Shown here: positions 1 through 9,601 of the stretch, piece by piece
How positions within the stretch are numbered: position 1 is the first letter of the stretch
Layout: each line of letters opens with the position of its first letter
From: Stenogyne calaminthoides
Taxonomy: Eukaryota > Streptophyta > Magnoliopsida > Lamiales > Lamiaceae
DNA length: 64,000 bases
Direction: 5' to 3'
Assembly (NCBI GenBank): GCA_037126765.1
Contig: JBBCBC010000022.1
Coordinates: 3,658,001-3,722,000, forward strand
Program-made: the position numbers and the translations under genes
Notes under the pieces: generated by a model
What the model was told of the DNA's origin: nothing
Seen by the model: only the letters and a program-made list of their open reading frames with translations
Databases searched by the model: none

Positions 1-87
1 TGATAATTTTAACTACATTAGGTGATCAATTGAAATAAAGAATTATGGGGAATTAAACCAAAATAATTCCATATTTTAATTGGAATA

Positions 88-337
88 GTCTCATAATTAT
101 AACTTTTTTTAATTTAATCTCACATGTATTCAATTTGATCCAATTGAGTCTCAAACCGTCGGAAGTCGCTCAAAATTGCCCAAAATAACGTTGTTTAGAC
201 CAATTTTGACCGGAATATGCAAGACATATGTCCAAAACAACGTTGTTTTGAGCAATTTTGAAAGACCTCCTCCGACGGTTTGAGACTAAATTAGATCAAA
301 ATAAATACATGTGAGATTAAATTGATAATTATGAGAC
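88..337. repeat. Foldback MITE
   Basis: The left arm starting GTCTCATAATTAT is the inverse of the right arm ending ATAATTATGAGAC. The arms match for about 75 bp, including the shared CTCAAACCGTCGGA. The centre is also partly palindromic around CAAAACAACGTTGTTTTG, so the whole 250 bp could fold on itself. No clear target-site duplication is visible and the family is unassigned. It lies just beyond the point where the P450 relic stops and may mark where that gene was broken. Confidence 0.75.
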
Positions 338-357
338 CATTTCTTAAAGGTGCAAAG

Positions 358-1160
358 TTACGATATCATTTTGCCCATAAAACTTACAGCAGCAACAGCT
401 TCGATATTGTCATCTGTAATTGAAAAGCCACCCATTTCACTTTCCTTCAACCTCAAAAGCTCATCAAGAAAATTTCCAGTACCCAACTCCTCATTACTCT
501 TATCCAGACTCGACTTTCTACGATCATCAATTATATTATCCAGAACTTTGTCCATTTTTTTCTTCAACTTCAGCATTCGATACTTGTTCAAACTAAACAA
601 TTCAAATACTTTAATCGACGGAAACACATCAACCAGCGCAAAGCTCCCCCCCACGCTCACTCCTCGCTTAACTTCCATAACCGCGTCGCGCCTGTCAAGG
701 CACACGTCTCCCAACACCACTCGACACGCCACAGAATTCATGAACAGGGAAATTTCATCAGTTACATTAACAGGTAATAATACCCCGCAAGTCGATCGAA
801 TGGATTCAATCGCAGCCGAGACCTCTTCCTTCCTCATTGATCTCACGTTTTTCGCGTTCAGAAACTTGGAAATGAAAATGTTTCGCATCTGCCTCCAGTA
901 ATCATTGTACGGACTCAGGACACCGTCGATGTAGCCGTAACTTAAAATCTCCGTGCCCACACTTTTGGGCCTGTTGGCACATGCAGGTTCACGAGTTTTC
1001 AACACCTCTTTCGCGAGTTCAGCTGAAGATACAACGATGTTGGAAACCTCACTGAGCTTATCGTGCACCAGCGGCCCGTACGATTTTTCTAGGTCTCTCA
1101 ACGGAGGCGTAGTGCATTAGGCCCATCAGATGCAGCATCGACGGGCCAGGAGGCAATGGG
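358..1160 (-). pseudogene. CYP71-type cytochrome P450, truncated (copy 1)
   Basis: Plant A-type (CYP71 clan) P450 relic; such enzymes are ER-anchored haem monooxygenases of specialised metabolism. A 247-residue open frame (1101 to 358) starts just after the proline-rich hinge. It shows RDLEKSYGPL, ANRP, SPYNDYWRQMRN (the helix-C WxxxR that contacts haem) and a charged run before DDNIEAV, where the I-helix should begin. The hinge motif LPPGP is at 1142-1156 in a different frame, so a frameshift separates it from the body. The membrane anchor and everything from the I-helix oxygen groove onward (ExxR, PERF, haem-binding Cys loop) are missing. The open part is about half of a normal ~500-residue enzyme. 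A GTAAGT lies at the break (387-382, minus), but the conserved CYP71 intron lies further downstream, so I do not read it as the native donor. Subfamily CYP71D is plausible but not proven. Confidence 0.85.
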
Positions 1161-2154
1161 GAATTAGCCTTTCAAGTGTTAACGACGTCGTACTGCTGCC
1201 CACCGATATTCGTGTCTTGGCCGATGAATGGGCAGCAACAGACAATGCTTGTTCTCGGCTTTTTGTTAACTCCATATGCATTAGATTTCAGAGACAAAGG
1301 GGATAATCCATGGATCAAGATGCTAGAATACGACTTTTTTTTTTCGTCACTGTTTGAGTTCCTGTTTTTGCATACTCTATGACATGCATGTATATTTGAT
1401 GTTCTTTTTTCTGTTTCATGATTCATATTATGTTGTCTATCGATCTATATATAATGCATTATCAATGGAAGTCGACTTAAGTTTGGATAATAAAGATTAG
1501 GCAAAACGTAGCATCCAGCCGCCACTAATTAAATAATGTCTTTGTGTTTTTCATTTTTATTCCTTTTAAAAGGACATCACATGGCTAATAGATTTGACAA
1601 AAAAAGGGACCATTTTTTTTTTAAAGGACCAAAAAACAACGTGAAACTAAAATTGCAGATAAAAAATTCACATGGGGTCTACTTATGCAATTTACTCTAT
1701 GAAAAACGACACACCATCTATTTTTATTCGCTTTCCCTTCTGTTTTTTATATGTTTCTTCTTTTAACTTGTAACCAACGGTCTTAAGTAAAGACCCAAGA
1801 CCACCAGAGATTACACCATTGAATTAGTAATTTTTTTTAGATCATCAATCGTGTAGTTAAACATAATTGTCGTTACATTAACACATATTTATCTTTATAG
1901 TAACATGCATAGACTGAAAATGAATTTCATGTTTTGCCTTTATGCGATTTTTAGAAAAAATCCACTTGACCCGGTTCGACCCGCACATGATCCATGAATT
2001 TTTAGCTCCGTCCCATTTAAACCTATAATTCACGGTGAAATATTTCACAGGAAAGTCCCCATAAATGAAGAGTGTGTCTCGTGTGCACCGTGCACTCCAT
2101 GGTGTTTTTTAAAATCATGCAACTTGTTGTACTAAAATATGCAACTTGTTTACA
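1161..2154. other. Gene-poor part of tandem unit 1
   Basis: No recognisable gene. An 84-codon minus-strand frame (1426-1172) sits upstream of the P450 hinge and shares its reading frame, separated by one TGA; it has no membrane-anchor character and I do not recognise it. A TATATATA at 1446-1453 could be a relic promoter element for the minus strand. The rest is AT-rich with short runs of T. The same sequence recurs at 4234-5228. Confidence 0.5.
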
Positions 2155-3904
2155 CACTGCAAAAAAGATGGAGTTTAACGACGTATATAGCGCCGGTAAA
2201 AACCGTCACTACTCACTATAGCGATGGTTTTAGCGACGCTATGTAAACCGTCAGGAAAATGATCGTCCCTAATCTTTAGTGACGATTTTCTCCAACCCGT
2301 CGCTAAGTCAATCGTCTCAACTTAATGACGATTTTGTCGACGGTCATTTGGCTCCATGCCCGGGTCAAAAAACCGTCACTAATTTGTCGACGGTAGTGAT
2401 GTCATAAACCGTTGTTGCCAGCGACGTTAAATCGTCGGTATTAGCGATGAAAACAACTGTCGAAGGGTGCGACGTTTACAAACCCTCGCTATTAGCAAGG
2501 GTTAAAATATTCGTTAACACAGTCGCTAAATCGTGAATTTACGGAAACAAAAATGGATCACGGTGGTTCGAAACCGGGGCCGGGGACACCTAGGGGTGCA
2601 CCGAACCACCCGAGCCACAAACCATCTCGAACCCAACCACCAAACCTCCCAATTAAATGAGGAAATTTTTCGCTCCCAAGCCATCTCGAACCCAACCACC
2701 AAGCATCTCATATATAAGCCACCAGCCTCCCAATTAAATGAGGCAATTTTTTTCTCCCAAGGAGGACCGAACACGGAACCTATGGGTGCCTGAGAGGGGA
2801 TCCATCCGCTCGGTCACTTGCTTTCTTGCGTTTACTTAATAAAATTAATTCTATATGTCCTAAAAATCATTTTTTTTTTCTATTTTTTTTAAATTCTTTA
2901 TTTCAATTATCTTATCTAATGATTCAATTACATTTTAATATAATAATTTATATTCTTTATTTATAAATTTGGATTAAATTATATTATATTAAAAATGTAT
3001 TTTTACTTATTTTTAATAAAATTAATTCTGTATGTTCTAAAAAATCATTTTTTTTATTTCAATTTTTTTTAATTTATTATTTCAATTATCTTATTTAATT
3101 ATTTGGTAATTATATTTGCATATTACAAATTATATTTTTTATTTATTTTTATTTCGTCTTTTTTACACTTCATTTTAAAAAAAAAATTATTTCATATATT
3201 TTTTTTAAATTAAACTATCTAATAATCTTTAAATTTTGGGTTTATATATTTTTTTTACTTTACAATATGTGAATAAATGATTATAGTTTTTTAAAATTAT
3301 ATTTTTAATGGATAATTATAAAAAATAAATTATGTTAAGCATTGTCAAATAATTTGTAATATGCAAATATAATTGTCAATGTGAAATATTATGAATGAAA
3401 GACAATATAACTATTATTCGTCATCCTCATCGTTGCACTCATCTGTATTATCATCATCCTCCTCGTCTTTCCTCACCATCAACATCTTTATCATTCCTGT
3501 AAGTTTGACCCATTCCAAAATAAATCCTTTATGTTTCTGCTTTATCAATTTTGGTCTTAGGTGATTTTCATCCTTTTTTGACCAATTTAGGTCCTAGGGT
3601 GTACGCTTTTCATCCTTTATGTTTCTGCTTTATCATTTTTGTTCCTAGGGTGTACGATTTTCATCCTTTTTGACCAATTTAGGTCCTTTTTCATGTGGCT
3701 TACCGGCCACTTTAAAAATTTCTGACGGAAAAGGATAAAAATTGGTCAAAAAATGATGAAAATCGTACACTCAGGACAAAAAATGATAAAGCTGAAACAT
3801 AAAATGAGCCAAACTTGGATATCATTTATTTTGGAATGAGCCAAACTTACAGGACATAAAATGAAATATTCCCTACTCGTTATCCTCCCTTCCTTCCTCA
3901 CGTG
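2155..3904 (+). mobile_element. CACTA-X left arm, tandem unit 1
   Basis: It begins CACTGCAAAAAAGATGG, a variant of the CACTA terminus CACTACAAGAAA. Next come about 370 bp of short subterminal repeats on both strands of the AGCGACGG / CCGTCGCT type, the usual transposase-binding landscape of plant CACTA elements. From 2533 to 2800 a segment carries two near-identical ~85-bp repeats (CTCCCAATTAAATGAGG), followed by ~580 bp of very AT-rich DNA and a CATCCTCATC-rich stretch from 3419. The arm is cut at about 3904, where it is fused directly to a P450 fragment; no right terminus is present. Confidence 0.8.
3495..3854. repeat. Foldback MITE, TCCTGTAAGTTTG family (copy 1)
   Basis: Long inverted arms start TCCTGTAAGTTTGACCC and end CAAACTTACAGGA. 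Arm similarity extends for about 100 bp through 'CCATTCCAAAATAAATCC' and 'GATTTTCATCC'. The corresponding stretch in the 44.3-kb CACTA-X copy lacks it, which supports it being an insertion. Copies also lie at 6569-6928 and 11667-12012. Confidence 0.75.
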
Positions 3905-4232
3905 CTCCATTGATCTCATGTTTTTCGCGTTCAGAAACTTGGATATGAAAATGTTTCGCATCTGCCTCCAGTAATCATTGTACGGACTCAGGACACCGTC
4001 GATGTAGCCGTAACTTAAAATCTCCGTGCCCACACTTTTGGGCCTGTTGGCACATGCAGGTTCACGAGTTTTCAACACCTCTTTCGCGAGTTCAGCTGAA
4101 GATACAACGATGTTGGAAACCTCACTGAGCTTATCGTGCACCAGCGGCCCGTACGATTTTTCTAGGTCTCTCAACGGAGGCGTAGTGCATTAGGCCCATC
4201 AGATGCAGCATCGACGGGCCAGGAGGCAATGG
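3905..4232 (-). pseudogene. CYP71-type P450 5' fragment (copy 2)
   Basis: Nearly identical to copy 1 for the first ~88 codons (hinge motif 4215-4229, body from 4174). It retains ANRP and the helix-C motif DYWRQMRN, then is cut off after FLNAKNMRSM. The open frame then runs on into unrelated CACTA/MITE sequence to 3746. The hinge and body are in different frames, as in copy 1. It is a non-functional duplicate created by the tandem duplication. Confidence 0.85.
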
Positions 4233-5228
4233 GGAATTAGCCTTTCAAGTGTTAACGACGTCGTACTGCTGCCCACCGATATTCGTGTCTTGGCCGATGA
4301 ATGGGCAGCAACAGACAATGCTTGTTCTCGGCTTTTTGTTAACTCCATATGCATTAGATTTCAGAGACAAAGGGGATAATCCATGGATCAAGATGCTAGA
4401 ATACGACTTTTTTTTTTCGTCACTGTTTGAGTTCCTGTTTTTGCATACTCTATGACATGCATGTATATTTGATGTTCTTTTTTCTGTTTCATGATTCATA
4501 TTATGTTGTCTATCGATCTATATATAATGCATTATCAATGGAAGTCGACTTAAGTTTGGATAATAAAGATTAGGCAAAACGTAGCATCCAGCCGCCACTA
4601 ATTAAATAATGTCTTTGTGTTTTTCATTTTTATTCCTTTTAAAAGGACATCACATGGCTAATAGATTTGACAAAAAAAGGGACCATTTTTTTTTTAAAGG
4701 ACCAAAAAACAACGTGAAACTAAAATTGCAGATAAAAAATTCACATGGGGTCTACTTATGCAATTTACTCTATGAAAAAACGACACACCATCTATTTTTA
4801 TTCGCTTTCCCTTCTGTTTTTTATATGTTTCTTCTTTTAACTTGTAACCAACGGTCTTAAGTAAAGACCCAAGACCACCAGAGATTACACCATTGAATTA
4901 GTAATTTTTTTTAGATCATCAATCGTGTAGTTAAACATAATTGTCGTTACATTAACACATATTTATCTTTATAGTAACATGCATAGACTGAAAATGAATT
5001 TCATGTTTTGCCTTTATGCGATTTTTAGAAAAAATCCACTTGACCCGGTTCGACCCGCACATGATCCATGAATTTTTAGCTCCGTCCCATTTAAACCTAT
5101 AATTCACGGTGAAATATTTCACAGGAAAGTCCCCATAAATGAAGAGTGTGTCTCATGTGCACCGTGCACTCCATGGTGTTTTTTAAAATCATGCAACTTG
5201 TTGTACTAAAATATGCAACTTGTTTACA
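4233..5228. other. Gene-poor part of tandem unit 2
   Basis: Near-identical repeat of 1161-2154, with the same 84-codon minus-strand frame (4499-4245) and AT-rich spacer. One extra A at about 4777-4783 shifts the downstream period from 3073 to 3074. Confidence 0.6.
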
Positions 5229-6977
5229 CACTGCAAAAAAGATGGAGTTTAACGACGTATATAGCGCCGGTAAAAACCGTCACTACTCACTATAGCGATG
5301 GTTTTAGCGACGCTATGTAAACCGTCAGGAAAATGATCGTCCCTAATCTTTAGTGACGATTTTCTCCAACCCGTCGCTAAGTCAATCGTCTCAACTTAAT
5401 GACGATTTTGTCGACGGTCATTTGGCTCCATGCCCGGGTCAAAAAACCGTCACTAATTTGTCGACGGTAGTGACGTCATAAACCGTTGTTGCCAGCGACG
5501 TTAAATCGTCGGTATTAGCGATGAAAACAACTGTCGAAGGGTGCGACGTTTACAAACCCTCGCTATTAGCAAGGGTTAAAATATTCGTTAACACAGTCGC
5601 TAAATCGTGAATTTACGGAAACAAAAATGGATCACGGTGGTTCGAAACCGGGGCCGGGGACACCTAGGGGTGCACCGAACCACCCGAGCCACAAACCATC
5701 TCGAACCCAACCACCAAACCTCCCAATTAAATGAGGAAATTTTTCGCTCCCAAGCCATCTCGAACCCAACCACCAAGCATCTCATATATAAGCCACCAGC
5801 CTCCCAATTAAATGAGGCAATTTTTTTCTCCCAAGGAGGACCGAACACGGAACCTATGGGTGCCTGAGAGGGGATCCATCCGCTCGGTCACTTGCTTTCT
5901 TGCGTTTACTTAATAAAATTAATTCTATATGTCCTAAAAATCATTTTTTTTTTCTATTTTTTTTAAATTCTTTATTTCAATTATCTTATCTAATGATTCA
6001 ATTACATTTTAATATAATAATTTATATTCTTTATTTATAAATTTGGATTAAATTATATTATATTAAAAATGTATTTTTACTTATTTTTAATAAAATTAAT
6101 TCTGTATGTTCTAAAAAATCATTTTTTTTATTTCAATTTTTTTAAATTTATTATTTCAATTATCTTATTTAATTATTTGGTAATTATATTTGCATATTAC
6201 AAATTATATTTTTTATTTATTTTTATTTCGTCTTTTTTACACTTCATTTTTAAAAAAAAATTATTTCATATATTTTTTTTAAATTAAACTATCTAATAAT
6301 CTTTAAATTTTGGGTTTATATATTTTTTTTACTTTACAATATGTGAATAAATGATTATAGTTTTTTAAAATTATATTTTTAATGGATAATTATAAAAAAT
6401 AAATTATGTTAAGCATTGTCAAATAATTTGTAATATGCAAATATAATTGTCAATGTGAAATATTATGAATGAAAGACAATATAACTATTATTCGTCATCC
6501 TCATCGTTGCACTCATCTGTATTATCATCATCCTCCTCGTTTTTCCTCACCATCAACATCTTTATCATTCCTGTAAGTTTGACCCATTCCAAAATAAATC
6601 CTTTATGTTTCTGCTTTATCAATTTTGGTCTTAGGTGATTTTCATCCTTTTTTGACCAATTTAGGTCCTAGGGTGTACGCTTTTCATCCTTTATGTTTCT
6701 GCTTTATCATTTTTGTTCCTAGGGTGTACGATTTTCATCCTTTTTGACCAATTTAGGTCCTTTTTCATGTGGCTTACCGGCCACTTTAAAAATTTCTGAC
6801 GGAAAAGGATAAAAATTGGTCAAAAAATGATGAAAATCGTACACTCAGGACAAAAAATGATAAAGCTGAAACATAAAATGAGCCAAACTTGGATATCATT
6901 TATTTTGGAATGAGCCAAACTTACAGGACATAAAATGAAATATTCCCTACTCGTTATCCTCCCTTCCTTCCTCACGT
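5229..6977 (+). mobile_element. CACTA-X left arm, tandem unit 2
   Basis: Same order as unit 1: CACTGCAAAAAAGATGG terminus, CGACGG-type subterminal repeats, paired ~85-bp repeats (5607-5870), AT-rich tract, then the CATCCTCATC-rich stretch. It ends at the same abrupt fusion to a P450 fragment. Confidence 0.8.
6569..6928. repeat. Foldback MITE, TCCTGTAAGTTTG family (copy 2)
   Basis: Same ends and near-identical to 3495-3854. It was carried along by the tandem duplication rather than inserted independently. Confidence 0.75.
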
Positions 6978-7306
6978 GCTCCATTGATCTCATGTTTTTC
7001 GCGTTCAGAAACTTGGATATGAAAATGTTTCGCATCTGCCTCCAGTAATCATTGTACGGACTCAGGAGCCGTAACTTAAAATCTCCGTGCCCACACTTTT
7101 GGGCCTGTTGGCACATGCAGGTTCGCGAGTTTTCAACACCTCTTTCGCGAGTTCAGCTGAAGATACAACGATGTTGGAAACCTCACTGAGCTTATCGTGC
7201 ACCAGCGGCCCGTACGATTTTGCTAGGTCTCTCAACGGATGATGATAGCACGGCGTAGTGCATTAGGCCCATCAGATGCAGCATCGACGGGCCAGGAGGC
7301 AATGGG
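6978..7306 (-). pseudogene. CYP71-type P450 5' fragment (copy 3)
   Basis: Same region as copies 1 and 2 (hinge LPPGP at 7288-7302, body to about 6985), with distinct changes. A 13-bp deletion at about 7066-7067 shifts the frame between the N-terminal part and LSPYNDYWRQMRN. It keeps 12 bp that copies 1 and 2 lack just before the body, and here the body frame reads YHHPLRDLAKSYGP. That is closer to the family consensus, so copy 3 is the least altered at this point. The gene is still broken. Confidence 0.85.
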
Positions 7307-8517
7307 GAATTAGCCTTTCAAGTGTTAACGACGTCATACTGCTGCCCACCGATATTCGTGTCTTGGCCGATCAATGGGCAGCAACAGACAATGGTTATTC
7401 TCGGCTTTTTGTTAACTCCATATGCATTACATTTCAGAGACAAAGGGGATAATCCATGGATCAAGATGCTAGAATACGACTTTTTTTTTTCCTCACTGTT
7501 TGAGTTCCTGTTTTTGCATACTCTATGACATGCATGTATATTTGATGTTCTTTTTTCTGTTTCATGAATCATATTATGTTATCTATCGATCTATATATAA
7601 TGCATTATCAATAGAAGTCTTGAGTTTGGATATTAAAGATTAGGCAAACGTAGCAACAAGCCCCCACTTAAATAATGTGTTTTTCATTTTTCTTTCTTTT
7701 AAAAGGACATCACTTAGCTTATAGGTTTGACAAAAAATTATACGAGGCGATCTCATACATAGACAATTTTCAGTTTATATATATATATATAATATATATA
7801 TAATTTTTAGGATTTAAACTGTAATTATGGATAAATTGAGAGAATACGAAATAAAATAACACAGATTTTGTTACCCGATTCGTCAGGAATGACTACGTCT
7901 GGAGGCACTGCCAAGCCAGAAGTTTTACTAATTTTTGGTGATAACAAATAATACAACAAATCAGATAGGTATTTATAGGCAAAACTGGACCAAAACCCAA
8001 AGGGTGTGTTTGTTTTGGGATTTAAGTGTGCGGAACAAGTCAAGGTTTTAAAATTCAGGAATTTAGAATCCTTGATGAATAGTAAATATATGTGTTTGTT
8101 TTGGGATTTAAGTAGGGTAGGATTTAACTTTATGTCAAATCAATATTAATATTGTATTATTATATTATATTGAGAAGAGTAATAAAGTGTATAAAATGTG
8201 ATGTATTGGGAAGAGTAATAATATATTTTATAAGTATTTGTAGGTTTGGATTGAATGTGGGATTTGAAAACTAGATTCTAAATCTCAAACTCGTATGAGA
8301 CGGGGAGCGCAAAGTCCTAAGTCCATCAGTGTGAGTCCCAAAATAAACTCAGCCTAAAGGTCCATCCCGGTCGAATTTGGAGCGTGAAGCAGTCGATCAG
8401 GCTCCATAACCCAACAATAATATGATCCGGTGATTTATGATCCCGCCCCGAATCATATTTTAAAGTAAAATATAATATACTCATTCCGTCCCTTACCATT
8501 TTGCACACTTTCTATTT
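7307..8517. other. End of tandem unit 3 and mixed repeat debris
   Basis: 7307-7735 continues unit 3 (84-codon minus-strand frame 7572-7318) with growing divergence. 7770-7805 is TA-rich microsatellite. 7800-8000 (minus) contains text typical of a Copia LTR tail (CTGTGTTATTTTATTTCG, then CTCAATTTATCCAT), possibly an LTR scrap. 8005-8290 carries TGTTTGTTTTGGGATTTAAG twice and resembles the Harbinger-like MITE seen at 23.1 kb. 8480-8517 looks like the end of a Stowaway element (TACTCATTCCGTCCC). No gene seen. Confidence 0.45.
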
Positions 8518-8529
8518 CACTACAAAAAA

Positions 8530-8820
8530 ATACTGATTTAACGAGGGAAATTAGTGAGGGCAGAAGAACCCTTGTTATTTAACAAGGGTATTAACAAGGG
8601 AAACACTGACCGAGGGTTTTCCCGAGGGAAACACCCACGGTACACTTAACGAGGGCATCTTCCTTCGGTAAAAAAGTTGGCGACTTTAACGAGGGCGGTC
8701 AGCCCCTCGGTACTGCTGCCCAAGGGCTTTGCCGACAGCCATGCCCCCTCGCCAATGCTGGCGTCCAGACAACTCTGTGCGGCCTACCCGAGGTGCCGTT
8801 TCCCGAGGGCTTCTACCCTC
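8530..8820. repeat. CACTA subterminal repeats (AACGAGGG type)
   Basis: Short degenerate repeats GAGGG / CCCTC occur about every 15-30 bp in both orientations, immediately inside the CACTA terminus. The same motif type flanks the 52.6-62.3 kb CACTA element, so the two belong to related families; CACTA-X uses CGACGG-type repeats instead. Confidence 0.75.
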
Positions 8821-8840
8821 TTTAATGCACTCGTCCACCT

Positions 8841-8848
8841 TATAAATA
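8841..8848 (+). promoter_or_regulatory. TATA box of the CACTA gene
   Basis: TATAAATA lies in a GC-rich stretch just inside the subterminal repeats, followed by CCCCCTCCCAGC and a plausible leader, about 760 bp before the first coding exon. This is the usual place for a CACTA promoter. Inference from position and motif only. Confidence 0.5.
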
Positions 8849-8869
8849 TACCCCCTCCCAGCTTCATTT

Positions 8870-9601
8870 AACTACTGTTTTTTTGGTTGGAGAAGAGGAG
8901 CGCCTTGCCTTTGCATGATCCATTCCATCCGGCCCAAATAATAAAGGTTATTAGCATTACTTGTTCTATTATTTAGTATTAGGTGTTTTATTATTTAGTA
9001 TTAGTTGTTTTAATATTAGCATTTTTTATTTGAAAGGCTTAATATTAGCATTTTAAATGTGCAAGTATATATATATATATATATATATTATGTGTATATT
9101 TAGTATTAGTTGTTTAATTGTGTAGTTGTTTAGTGTATATATATTATTTATAGTGTATATTTTAACTTAATTTTACTTGATAGTTGCATATTTAGTATTA
9201 TTTAGCTTATTTTTTAGCTAACCCATGTATATTAGTATTATTTAACTTAATTCTTAGTTTAATTAGTTTAATTTATCTTATTTTTGTACACATAGTATTA
9301 ATTAGTTGTTTATTTATTTAGTATTAGCTAGTTGTTTCACTATTAATTAATTAGTATTAGTTTTTTAATATTGTTTTCATATTATTTTAATTTTTAGTAG
9401 ATCATAATTCTGATTCATAAGATAATTGATGAAACTAATTAATATATTTGTTATGTACGCTTGTTTTAAATTATTGATATTGATGAAGATGATATATATA
9501 CATGTTGTGAAATTAGTTGTTTTAATTAATCTACTGATGATGTATGTACTTGTTTTAATCATCCATCTTATAATATTTAATTTATTTAACCAATGTTACA
9601 G
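8870..9601 (+). other. AT-rich leader intron of the CACTA gene
   Basis: No coding signal. The stretch is AT-rich, repeats TTAGTATTA many times, and has a TA microsatellite at 9067-9090. It ends ATGTTACAG directly before the ATG at 9602, a good splice acceptor, so it is probably a 5' UTR intron. Confidence 0.5.

Larger units (their letters stand above)
832..7735. repeat. Tandem array of a ~3,073-bp unit (two full copies and a partial third)
   Basis: Sequence from about 832 recurs at +3073 and again at +6146. Anchor points are the P450 fragment (853, 3926, about 6999), the 84-codon minus-strand frame (1172, 4245, 7318) and the CACTA terminus (2155, 5229). Units 1 and 2 differ by only a handful of substitutions and one A-run length change. 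Unit 3 is homologous to about 7735 and is visibly more diverged from the other two. Each unit joins a P450 5' fragment to a CACTA-X left arm. Confidence 0.93.

Noticed and set aside
350..901. 183-codon plus-strand frame
   Set aside because: It is the reverse of the P450 relic, which shows clear family motifs on the minus strand.
388..1101. Reading the P450 relic as an intact first exon ending at GTAAGT
   Set aside because: The conserved CYP71 intron lies well after the I-helix, which is missing here; the body and hinge are also in different frames.
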